A stretch of 10,000 nucleotides of DNA from Halocaridina rubra (lineage: Eukaryota; Arthropoda; Malacostraca; Decapoda; Atyidae). Location of the stretch: positions 1 to 10,000 of the forward strand of contig JAXCGZ010022289.1 in assembly GCA_037179515.1 (NCBI GenBank), read 5' to 3'. Of this stretch, positions 1-8,490 are shown piece after piece. The notes beneath the pieces are model-generated. The model saw nothing but the letters and a program-made list of their open reading frames with translations. It made no database searches and had not been told where the DNA came from. Positions within the stretch are counted from its first letter, which is position 1, and each line of letters starts with the position of its first letter. Made by a program: the position numbers and the translations under genes.

Positions 1-1
1 G

Positions 2-931
2 AATGAAACACTCAGAGAACAAATAAGATCTTTGGAGGAAGCAAATAAAGCACAAGGGCAGGAGAGAAAGGAACTAGAAAAAAGAATAAAGAAGCTGGAA
101 GGGGAAAAGAGTCAACTAGAATCTAGAATTTCTAAGCAAGAAGATAAAAACAAACAGCTAAATGACAACCTAAAGGAATTAGATATTAGTTCACTGCTCT
201 CTTCTGAGAGAGACGAGATTGCTGCTTGGAATGTTCAGATTAAGGAAAACATTGAACAGTTCAGAAAAGAGTTCCAGGAGCTGAATATGGAAAATGATGC
301 AATGAAAACGTCCTTTGCTGATGCACTAAAGGGAAATGTGGCAGTAAAAGAGGCTGTAAAGGTGGTGGCACTGGAAAACATACAAACAGTTGACTATAAA
401 GAGACAGTAATCGAAAAAATGAAAGACGTTGTGATGGAAAGGGCAAACCCACTCATCAGACAGGCACTTGATAAGGAGAAGACAGTGGTAATCTCAGGCA
501 TAAGTGAATCCCAGGAGCCAACATGGCAGGGGAGACTTGAAGAAAATAAAGCTAGCGTTGTAGACCTGATAAGAAAGCTTGGAGTAGTATGTGGTCCTGA
601 GGATATTGTAAACATACACCAACTAGGTAAATATTCGAGGGAAGGAAAGCCGAGACCAACAAAAGTAACCTTTGAGAGAGGGGAAACATGTAGGGAAATA
701 TTGTTGAGAAAAAAAAGTCTAAAAGACCTTCAAGAATGCAAAGAAGTGTTCATTAGACGATACAGAACACAGGAAGAGATGGGAAAGATAAAAAACTTGT
801 TGCAAGAGGCAAGAAGGTTAAATGATGAAAAAAATGAAGAAGAGAAGAAAAATTTTCGTTACAGAATATTTCCAGACAAAGGGGAGATAAAGAAGATAAT
901 GACAGAAGATCAGGGGATGGGGCCTCATTAA
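2..931 (+). CDS. Retrotransposon ORF1 protein (coiled coil + RRM-like), N-terminus missing
   Basis: ORF1 proteins of non-LTR elements bind the element RNA as oligomers and act as nucleic-acid chaperones in the RNP. The frame is open from base 2 with no ATG in the first part, so the true start lies outside the window; 309 residues are visible. About nt 2-320 encodes a charged, heptad-rich region (LEEANK, LEKRIKKLEGEK, LESRISKQ) predicted to be a coiled coil. About nt 479-760 has the RRM-like pattern of L1/CR1-type ORF1p: KTVVISGI, an acidic helix with LIRKLGV, IHQLGK, RPTKVTF, then REILLRKKSLKD and VFIRRYRT. A C-terminal domain follows with LLQEARRLND and YRIF. I see no CCHC knuckle. The stop is TAA 929-931. 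Its last ~94 nt overlap ORF2 in another frame, with a possible slippery site at codons Asn-Phe (851-856). The minus-strand frames here are shadows. Confidence 0.87.
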   Translation, partial: NETLREQIRSLEEANKAQGQERKELEKRIKKLEGEKSQLESRISKQEDKNKQLNDNLKELDISSLLSSERDEIAAWNVQIKENIEQFRKEFQELNMENDAMKTSFADALKGNVAVKEAVKVVALENIQTVDYKETVIEKMKDVVMERANPLIRQALDKEKTVVISGISESQEPTWQGRLEENKASVVDLIRKLGVVCGPEDIVNIHQLGKYSREGKPRPTKVTFERGETCREILLRKKSLKDLQECKEVFIRRYRTQEEMGKIKNLLQEARRLNDEKNEEEKKNFRYRIFPDKGEIKKIMTEDQGMGPH

Positions 932-3756
932 GATTGTTATACACAAATGCTGATGGATTAGCTGGTAAGGCAGTAGAATTAAAAGATAGGATCCACAACA
1001 GTAAGGCAGATATAGTAGCAATTACAGAGACTAAGTTGAGTGAGGACATAAACAGTGTCACAGTTTTTCCTAAGGGCTTCAGAATACTAAGGGTCGAAAG
1101 ATCTGAGAGGACTGGTGGAGGGATAGCACTGCTCATAAGTGAGAGGATTCAAGTTGAAGAAATAAACTTGGCTATAGAAAGTGAGTTCAGGGAATTTCTT
1201 GTTGCTCGCATAAATACTGGGTCAGAGAGCATTATAATAACTGTTGTATACAACCCACCAAGGAACCAAAATAGGCTTGAAATTTATGAGGAAAGTCATA
1301 TAGGTACTATTGAAGTCATAAACTCAGTTGTTAACATGGCACGGGAGAAAAAATGTAGGATTTTGATTATGGGAGACTTTAATCATAAAGAGATAGATTG
1401 GATAAATCTTGACCCACACAGTGGTGAGGACTCATTTGGGGCAAGATTCCTAGATTGCGTACAAGGGAATTTCCTACACCAACATGTAATGGAACCAACA
1501 AGAGCCAGGGGTGGGGATGAGCCATCACTACTTGATCTAGTGTTCACAGATAATGTGTTGGATATTGAAAATATTGAGTATGAACCACCAATTGGAAAGA
1601 GTGACCACTGTGTGTTGTTGATGGAGTATATCATTGAAGACATTCTTCCTGAGAGTAGAGGCACTGAGGACATGAGGAGGAACTATCCGAAAGGAGATTA
1701 CATCATAATGAATGAGCTTTTTGCAGTTATTGACTGGAGAACCTTATTTTACAACAAATCTGTACAAGAAATGTATGACATCTTTTGTGAGAAATATGGG
1801 AAGATAGTAGATTGCTGCATACCTGTCACCAAAGTAGGTGTAATTCATGCCAGAGAGAAATGGTTCGATAATGGGTGTAAAAGAGCTAAGGAGTGGAGAG
1901 ACAAATGCTGGAAAAGGTATAGGAGGAGAAAAAACATAAATGCCTGGCAAACCTACAAAAAAGCAAGAAATGACTACCTAAGTAAAAGGAGAGAGGCAGA
2001 GAGAGATTATGAGAGGGACATCACCAGGAAGGCTAAAGAAAATCACAAGCTTTTCCACAGCTTTATCAGAGGAAAACTGAAGGTAAAAGAACAGGTTTTA
2101 AGGCTAAAGAGAGCGGATGGAAGCATCACTGAGACGGACGAAGAGATCTGCAAAGAATTGAACAAGGAGTTTCAGTCAGTATTTACAGTAGAAAATACCC
2201 CACCCCCTCAGATTGCAGTGATAGAAGCTCAAGGGCCGGTATTAGAGAACATCAACCTTACAGCCACAGAGGTATGCAAAGCGCTGATGGATTTAGATGT
2301 TCATAAAGCTACAGGTCCTGATGACATATCCCCTCATGTGCTTAAAAAATGCGCAAACACAATATCAGTGGCACTAAGTATCATATTTAAGGAGTCACTG
2401 GAGTCGGGGGAGATTCAAAGATGCTGGAAACAAGCAAATGTGATACCTATCTTCAAAAAGGGAAGGAGGGATACGGCTCTGAACTATAGACCAGTTTCCT
2501 TGACCAGCATAGTTTGCAAACTTATGGAGAAACTACTAAGGAAACATATCTCTCTTCACTTGGAATCCTTCAACTTTTTGTCAGTGAGGCAACATGGCTT
2601 CAGAGAAGGAAGATCAACAGTAACAAACTTATTAGAATTTTATGATGAGGTAAGCCAAATCTTACAGGAAAGAGAGGGCTGGGCAGATTGCATATTCCTA
2701 GACTTCCAGAAAGCGTTTGACACTGTTCCACATGGGAGACTTATTAGGAAGTTGCAATCAATGGCTAGAATAGGTGGAAATGTCTTGGAATGGATAAAAA
2801 CTTACTTAGAAGGAAGGGAACAGAGGGTTAGAGTAAGACACTCAGTGTCTGAATGGAGAAGAGTTAGTAGTGGAGTTCCACAGGGTTCAGTTTTAGGGCC
2901 ACTTTTGTTCCTTGTATATGTAAATGACCTACCAGAGTCTGTAAATTCATTCATGAATATGTTTGCAGATGATGCAAAGATTGTGAAGAAAGTAAAAAAC
3001 GAGAACAATGGTAGAGAACTTCAGGAGGATCTAAATAATCTGCATGAGTGGTCAGAAAAGTGGCTAATGAAATTCAATACCTCAAAATGTAAGGTAATGA
3101 GAATGGGTACAAGTGCAAGAAGGCCCAAGCTTGACTACTCGGTGGTTGGAGTACAACTTCAAGAGACAGAAAATGAGAGAGATCTAGGAGTAAACATACT
3201 GGCAGATTTGTCTCCAGAAATACATATAAATGGCGTAGTAAGGGCAGCATATGCATTCTTATCAAATGTAAGGGTAGCCTTCAGGCACATGGAGAAGGAA
3301 ATGCTCAGAAATATTTATGTAACCTATGTGAGGCCAAAACTCGAATATGCAGCCCCCTTTTGGAATCCGCACTTGAAAAAGCACATAGCTAAGCTTGAAA
3401 AAGTTCAAAGACATGCCACGAAACTGGTGCCAGAAATATGCAATCTCGGTTATGATGAGAGGCTGAGGGAATTAGACTTGCCATCACTCGAAGCTAGAAG
3501 AGTAAGGGGGGATATGGTGACAGTCTTTAAATTCCTCCATGGTTATGATAGAGTGGATAGGGATCGATATTTCAATATGGCTGGCTCTAGAACTAGAGGT
3601 CATAGTTTGAAGCTTCGTAAGAAAACTTGTTTGCAGGATGTAAGGAAATACTTTTTCAGTGTAAGAGTAGTTGATAATTGGAATTCGCTAAGCGAGGAGG
3701 TAGTTAATGCTATCTCAATCCATAGTTTTAAGGACAGGTACGATAAGTATCACTAA
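838..3756 (+). CDS. Retrotransposon ORF2: AP endonuclease + reverse transcriptase
   Basis: This protein nicks target DNA and primes reverse transcription there. The frame is open from 838 (after a TGA at 835) to TAA 3754-3756. Clear homology starts at 934 (LYTNADGL), giving about 940 residues; numbering below counts 934 as residue 1. Endonuclease motifs: Asn5, TETKL (31-35, Glu32), GGG (61-63), GDFN (147-150), DLVFT (201-205), SDH (223-225). Reverse transcriptase: ATGPDDIS (459-466), NYRPVSLTS (517-525), QHGFREGRST (553-562), LDFQKAFD (motif A, Asp590), SSGVPQGSVLGP (645-656), FADD (677-680), ERDLGV (748-753). The C-terminal part has YVRPKLEYAAPFWNP and DNWNSL, typical of Jockey/CR1 polymerases. 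No catalytic residue is missing and there is no internal stop. The frame has no ATG until about 1336, inside the endonuclease, and it overlaps ORF1 by 94 nt in the -1 frame. Expression by frameshifting, reinitiation or a non-AUG start is therefore implied. Confidence 0.93.
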   Translation, partial: RREEKFSLQNISRQRGDKEDNDRRSGDGASLRLLYTNADGLAGKAVELKDRIHNSKADIVAITETKLSEDINSVTVFPKGFRILRVERSERTGGGIALLISERIQVEEINLAIESEFREFLVARINTGSESIIITVVYNPPRNQNRLEIYEESHIGTIEVINSVVNMAREKKCRILIMGDFNHKEIDWINLDPHSGEDSFGARFLDCVQGNFLHQHVMEPTRARGGDEPSLLDLVFTDNVLDIENIEYEPPIGKSDHCVLLMEYIIEDILPESRGTEDMRRNYPKGDYIIMNELFAVIDWRTLFYNKSVQEMYDIFCEKYGKIVDCCIPVTKVGVIHAREKWFDNGCKRAKEWRDKCWKRYRRRKNINAWQTYKKARNDYLSKRREAERDYERDITRKAKENHKLFHSFIRGKLKVKEQVLRLKRADGSITETDEEICKELNKEFQSVFTVENTPPPQIAVIEAQGPVLENINLTATEVCKALMDLDVHKATGPDDISPHVLKKCANTISVALSIIFKESLESGEIQRCWKQANVIPIFKKGRRDTALNYRPVSLTSIVCKLMEKLLRKHISLHLESFNFLSVRQHGFREGRSTVTNLLEFYDEVSQILQEREGWADCIFLDFQKAFDTVPHGRLIRKLQSMARIGGNVLEWIKTYLEGREQRVRVRHSVSEWRRVSSGVPQGSVLGPLLFLVYVNDLPESVNSFMNMFADDAKIVKKVKNENNGRELQEDLNNLHEWSEKWLMKFNTSKCKVMRMGTSARRPKLDYSVVGVQLQETENERDLGVNILADLSPEIHINGVVRAAYAFLSNVRVAFRHMEKEMLRNIYVTYVRPKLEYAAPFWNPHLKKHIAKLEKVQRHATKLVPEICNLGYDERLRELDLPSLEARRVRGDMVTVFKFLHGYDRVDRDRYFNMAGSRTRGHSLKLRKKTCLQDVRKYFFSVRVVDNWNSLSEEVVNAISIHSFKDRYDKYH
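850..856 (+). promoter_or_regulatory. Candidate -1 ribosomal frameshift site (A AAT TTT)
   Basis: In the ORF1 frame the codons AAT (851-853) and TTT (854-856) are preceded by A, which fits the X XXY YYZ rule for -1 slippage. After slippage the ribosome reads AAA TTT TCG, which is exactly the ORF2 frame, open from 838 onward. In the decayed copy the aligned place holds T7 (8406-8412), in the ORF1 frame T TTT TTT, directly after a TAA (8403-8405) that closes the ORF2 frame on its left. I see no convincing stem-loop or pseudoknot 5-9 nt downstream, so the assignment is inference. Confidence 0.45.
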
Positions 3757-4074
<318 letters not shown>

Positions 4075-5303
4075 ATGACTTCTCCCCAAGCTCTAATTTT
4101 GGGGTGTCTAAATGTGCGTGGTTGTAGTTCAATAGAGAGCAAAAGATTTGAGATTGGATATATGTTTGGTAGGAGGAGGATGGATGTATTGGCAATGTGT
4201 GAGACGAAGATGAAAGGAAAAGGAGAAGTGGCGTTTGGTGATGTGACAGGTAGGGTGTCTGGGATTGAAAGGGGGAGAGCGAGAGAAGGTGTGGCATTAT
4301 TGCTGAGTGAATGGATGGTAAATAAGGTAGAGGAATGGAAAGAGGTGTCATCTAGGCTAATGCGGGTGAGGGCTAGGATAGGTAGGGAATGTTGGAATTT
4401 TTATTAGTGCGTATGGGCCAGGATGTGAGAGAAATGAGGAAGAGCAGGATGAATTCTGGAATGAGTTAACTAGGTGTGTGGATGGTCTGAGTAGAAGTAA
4501 CTATGTAGTTGTGTTGGGTGACTTGAATGCCAGAGTGGGTGATGGAGAGGTAGAAGGTGTTGTAGGAAAGCATGGGGTACTAGGTGGGAATGAGAGTGGC
4601 GAAAGACTGTTAGATATGTGTGTGGAGCAAGAGTTGCTGATAGGTAATAGTTTTTTCAAGAAGAAGGTAATAAATAAGTATACATGGATGAGAGTGGAAA
4701 ATGGATGAGTGAAATATAGAGCATTGATGAATTATGTGTTGGTAGCAAAGAGCATGATTGGTAGAGTGAAAGATGTGCATGCATTTAGGGGTGTGGCTGC
4801 TTGGATGTCTGATCATTTTTTTGTTGAAGCAAAAGTGGTAGTAGCAAAAGAGTGGGGAAATAGCTTGGGGGGATGTAGAAGGGAAATGGTGATGGTGAAA
4901 AAGTTGAAAAAGCCAAAGAAGAGACAGGAATATCAGGACAGGTTGAGATTGGCATATGACAGGGTGAAGGAAAGAGAAATTGGGGAGTTAGAGAGGAATG
5001 GGGTTTGATGGAAGAATATGACGTGGGACATGTAAGTGATGTGTGTGGAAAGAGGTTTGTTGAAGGTGGCATGAGGAGGGGCAGCGAGTGGTGGAATGAA
5101 GGAGTGAAAATGAAGGTGGAAGAGAAAAAGGGGGCTTTTGAGGAATGGCTGCAGTGTAACAGTAGGGATAAGTATGAAAAACATAGGGAGAAAAATGTGG
5201 AAACCAAGTGGAAGGTAAAGGAAGAGAAGATGTTGGCAAATGTGAGGTGGGGACAGAGTTTTTATAGGTCATATGAGGAGATAAAAAGAAGTTTTGGTAA
5301 GAA
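4075..5303 (+). pseudogene. RTE-like ORF, endonuclease half and linker (broken)
   Basis: The ATG at 4075 opens LGCLNVRG and AMCETKMKGKGE (the endonuclease Asn and Glu motifs). An extra T in the run 4398-4402 shifts frame 1 to frame 2. There the frame continues ISAYGPG, then VVLGDLNARVGD and GNESGERLLDMC. TGA 4706-4708 sits where relatives of this family, as I remember them, carry Arg, fitting CGA to TGA decay. The same frame resumes with YRALMNYV and MSDHFFVE (the SDH motif, about 4807-4830). A second shift near 5005 returns to frame 1, giving RGSEWWNEGVKMKVEEKK and AFEEWLQ in the linker. A third near 5290 moves to frame 3. No catalytic residue is visibly missing apart from the breaks. The short frames seen here are pieces of one former gene, not separate genes. 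Confidence 0.83.
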
Positions 5304-6421
5304 GTGAAGAGAGTAAGGAAGGGTAGATTGAGGATGGAAGAGACAGTGAAAGATGTGAATGGACAGATGTTAATATTACACGATGCTAGGAAAAGATGGG
5401 CAGAATATTTTGAGTGCTTGCTGAATATTGAGGAAGATAGAGAGGCAACTATGGTGGCAGTGGAAGGTGTTCAAGTGCTAGCAATGGTTGATGAAAATGA
5501 GAGAGAGATTACAAGAGAGTAGTTAAAAAGGGCATTGTATGAAGCAAAAGCAGGTAAAGCACCTGGAATAGATGGTGTGAGAGCAGAGATGTTGAAAGAA
5601 TGGGGTGTGACTACAGTGAAATGGTAAGTGAGAGTCCTTAGTATATTCTTTATGTGGTCAATGGTGCCAGTGAAATGGGTGATTGCTTGCATAGTGCCCC
5701 TATGCAAAGGTAAGGATGTGTATGAATGCAGTAATTTTAGGGGTATAAGTTTGTTGAGTGTGGTAGGAAATGTGTATGGTAGGATACTTATTAATAGGAT
5801 TAGGGATAAGAGAGAAAATGTGATTGCGGAAGTGCAGAGTGGTTTTAGGAGAGATTAAGGTTGTATAGATGAGATTTTAATAGTTAGGCAGTTATGTGTG
5901 AAATATTTAGCAAAGGGTAAGGATGTGTATTTTTCATTTTTGGACCTGGAGAAAGCATATGATAGAGTTGAGAGAGAGGCAATGTGGAATGTTTTGAGGT
6001 TATATGGAATTGATAGTAAGCTGTTGAATTCAGTGAGGAGTTTGTATGAGGGCAGTAGAGCATGTGTTAGGGTAGGGAATGAAGTGGGTGAGTGGTTTCC
6101 AGTGAGTGTGGGACTGAGAAAGGGATATGTGATGTCATCATGGCTGTTCAATTTAAATATTGATAGAGTCGTAAGAGATGTGAATGAGCGAGTGCGTGGT
6201 CGAGGTTTGAGAATGGTAGATGGGGATGATAACGAGTGGGAACTGAATGAGTTGTTGTTTACAGATGATACTGTGGTGGGGGCAGATTCATAGGAGAAGC
6301 TGTGGAATTTAGTGTCAGAATTTGGAATGGTGTATGAGAAAAGGAAGTTGCGAGTGAATGTGGGGTGAAAGAGTAAAGTTATGATGTTTACAAGAAATGA
6401 TGATGGTGCTGGATTGAATGC
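5304..6421 (+). pseudogene. RTE-like ORF, reverse transcriptase core (broken by stops)
   Basis: Frame 3 carries the RT fingers and palm with stops at 5520 (TAG), 5625 (TAA), 5856 (TAA), 6291 (TAG) and 6366 (TGA). In order: RKRWAEYFECLLNIE, then AGKAPGIDGV (about 5550-5580), IVPLCKGK, CSNFRGISLLSVVG, VQSGFRRD, LDLEKAYDRV (motif A, Asp codon 5943-5945), VGLRKGYVMSSWLFNL (motif B; the usual pattern is RQG and SPW, so Gln and Pro look replaced) and LLFTDDT (6258-6269). The last is the FADD box with Ala changed to Thr, the two Asp kept. RKLRVNVG and KSKVM follow. The frame is lost again at about 6400-6420. The reading frame is otherwise collinear for about 1 kb, so decay is mostly by point mutation. 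Confidence 0.86.
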
Positions 6422-7010
6422 ATGTTGAATGGAGAGAAACTTGAGGAAGTTGATCAGATTAAGTAATTAGGGTCGGTTATAGCTGCAAATGGTGGAGTGG
6501 AAGCAGATGTATGTCACAGAGTGAATGAAGGATGTAAAGTGTTGGGTGCGTTGAATGGAATGATAAAGAAAAGAGAGATAGAAATGAATGTTAAGAAAGT
6601 CTTGTATGAGAAAGTGGTTGTGCCAACTGTGATATATGGATCAGAGTTATGAGGTATGAAAATAAGTTAGAGATGGAAAAATGAAATGTGTTTGAGATGA
6701 AATGCTTGAGGAGTATGATTGGTGTATCTCGGTTGGATAGGGTTAGGAATGAAGTGGTGAGAGCAAGAACGGGTGTGAGGAGAGAATTTGTAGCCAGAGT
6801 AGATGTGAATGTTCTGAGATGGTTTGGCCATGACTGCTGAAAAAGGTAATGAATGCGAGAGTTGATGGGCTAAATGCTAGAGGGAGGCCTAGGTTTGGGT
6901 GGATGGATGGAGTAAGGAGAGCCCTGAATGATAGGAGGATTGATGTGAGGGAAGCAAGTGAGCGTGCTAGGAATAGGAATTACTGGCAAGCGATTGAGAT
7001 GCAGCTCTGA
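6422..7010 (+). pseudogene. RTE-like ORF, C-terminal region (broken)
   Basis: Frame 2 from 6422 reads LNGEKLEEVDQIK, a TAA at 6464, LGSVIAANGGVEADV, HRVNEG and LYEKVVVPTVIYGSEL, then TGA 6650 where relatives usually have Trp, and TAG 6668. A shift near 6680 moves to frame 1: VFEMKCLRSMIGVSRLDRVR and VLRWFGHDC, with TGA 6838. A last shift near 6845 moves to frame 3: GLNARGRPRFGWMDGVRRAL and NRNYWQAIEMQL, ending at TGA 7008-7010. The FGH box and the RGRPR-WMDGV tail are the usual end of RTE-family polymerases. No RNase H is present. Confidence 0.83.
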
Positions 7011-7635
<625 letters not shown>

Positions 7636-7678
7636 TTTAACATTTTTGAAAATATGAATTATATTTTACCCCTGACCA

Positions 7679-7720
7679 GGACTCAAACCTAAGACATAAT
7701 TACTGTGCCAAGGAGCTACC
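7679..7720 (-). other. tRNA-like pol III promoter motif, repeat unit 1
   Basis: On the minus strand, GGTAGCTCCTTGG (7720-7708) resembles box A and GGTTTGAGTCC (7689-7679) resembles box B (GGTTCGANTCC) with one C to T change. The gap is only 18 nt, shorter than the roughly 30 nt or more between the boxes in real tRNAs, and no cloverleaf closes around it. It is read as a tRNA-derived SINE-like remnant, not a tRNA gene. Confidence 0.4.
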
Positions 7721-7950
7721 CACTACATTAATGAAGGTCTAAAAGATGGGGCAAATTTTACAGCTAACTGCAGTAGTGGGAATGAACACATTCTTTCTGA
7801 ATGCCTTTTTGTTCATATTATAGTTTCTTCATAACCTCACTCGTGGCTTCGTTATTGTATATAATTCAAATCCCATGCTATATAGGTATAATAAATCAAA
7901 TAACCGCATTGAGACATGTGATAACATAAATCATATTTTACCTTTGACTG

Positions 7951-7994
7951 GGACTCGAACTAAAGACATATAAATACTTTACCAAGACGCTACC
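7951..7994 (-). other. tRNA-like pol III promoter motif, repeat unit 2
   Basis: On the minus strand, GGTAGCGTCTTGG (7994-7982) and AGTTCGAGTCC (7961-7951) are 20 nt apart. The box-B-like element keeps the TTCGAGTCC core better than unit 1. The same two boxes are recognisable in both diverged units, which is why I give them weight, but spacing and lack of a cloverleaf argue against a functional tRNA. Confidence 0.42.
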
Positions 7995-8197
7995 AGTTAC
8001 GACACTGGAAGTATAAAAGAAGAAGCAAACCTTACACTAAACTAAGATTGAACGTATTTTTTCTGAAGACCTTCTTATTCATATTACAGCTTCTTCCCAA
8101 CATCACTCGTGGCTTCATATCCCATGCTATATAATCATCAATAAAATCGAATAAGCACATTAACATATGTTTATACATGAATAATATTCTACCCCTG

Positions 8198-8490
8198 AGG
8201 GAAAGGTAAGAATAATGAAACTAAGCACTGAGGGAGGGGACACATGTGGAGAAGTATTGATAAGGGCAAAAATCCTAATATACCTTCAAGAATTCAAAAC
8301 AGTGTCAATTAGATCATACAGAACACAAGGAGAGATGGGAAGGTTAACAAATTTTTGCAAGAAGCTAGAAGGTTAAATGTGGGAAAAATGAAGAAAAAAA
8401 TATAATTTTTTTGTTTGTTTCAGAGCTCTTCCAGCCAAAGGGGAGATAAAGAAGATAATGATAGAAGATCAGGGGATGGGACCTTATTAA
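8198..8490 (+). pseudogene. ORF1 remnant of the second CR1-like copy (C-terminal part)
   Basis: Matches the RRM end and C-terminal domain of the intact ORF1 (nt 639-931) with frame breaks. Recognisable pieces are the block around 8296-8346, equivalent to VFIRRYRTQEEMG, and the final KGEIKKIM followed by EDQGMGP, ending with a TAA (8488-8490) at the same place as in the intact copy. Near 8400-8420 it carries a T-rich stretch and two extra codons compared with the intact copy. Confidence 0.8.

Noticed and set aside
753..1136. Minus-strand 127-codon frame across the ORF1/ORF2 junction
   Set aside because: Shadow of two well-supported + strand frames; its content is hydrophobic and low-complexity with no recognisable family.
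4478..5008. Short + strand frames in the RTE-like region as separate small genes
   Set aside because: Joined in order they follow a single endonuclease-RT protein; the breaks are explained by frameshifts and stops.
4785..5272. Overlapping minus-strand frames rich in Ser, Pro, Phe and His
   Set aside because: They lie opposite the purine-rich RTE-like coding strand, which makes stop-free antisense frames easily. They show no domain, and the + strand has clear RTE homology.
7951..7994. A genuine tRNA gene on the minus strand
   Set aside because: Only box-like motifs are present. The spacing is too short, no acceptor or anticodon stem pairs, and the same motif recurs in the neighbouring repeat unit.
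8403..8425. An intron 3' splice site (polypyrimidine run followed by CAG at 8421) in the second CR1-like copy
   Set aside because: It aligns with ordinary ORF1 sequence of the intact copy with only a small insertion, there is no matching donor, and the surrounding element is a pseudogene.
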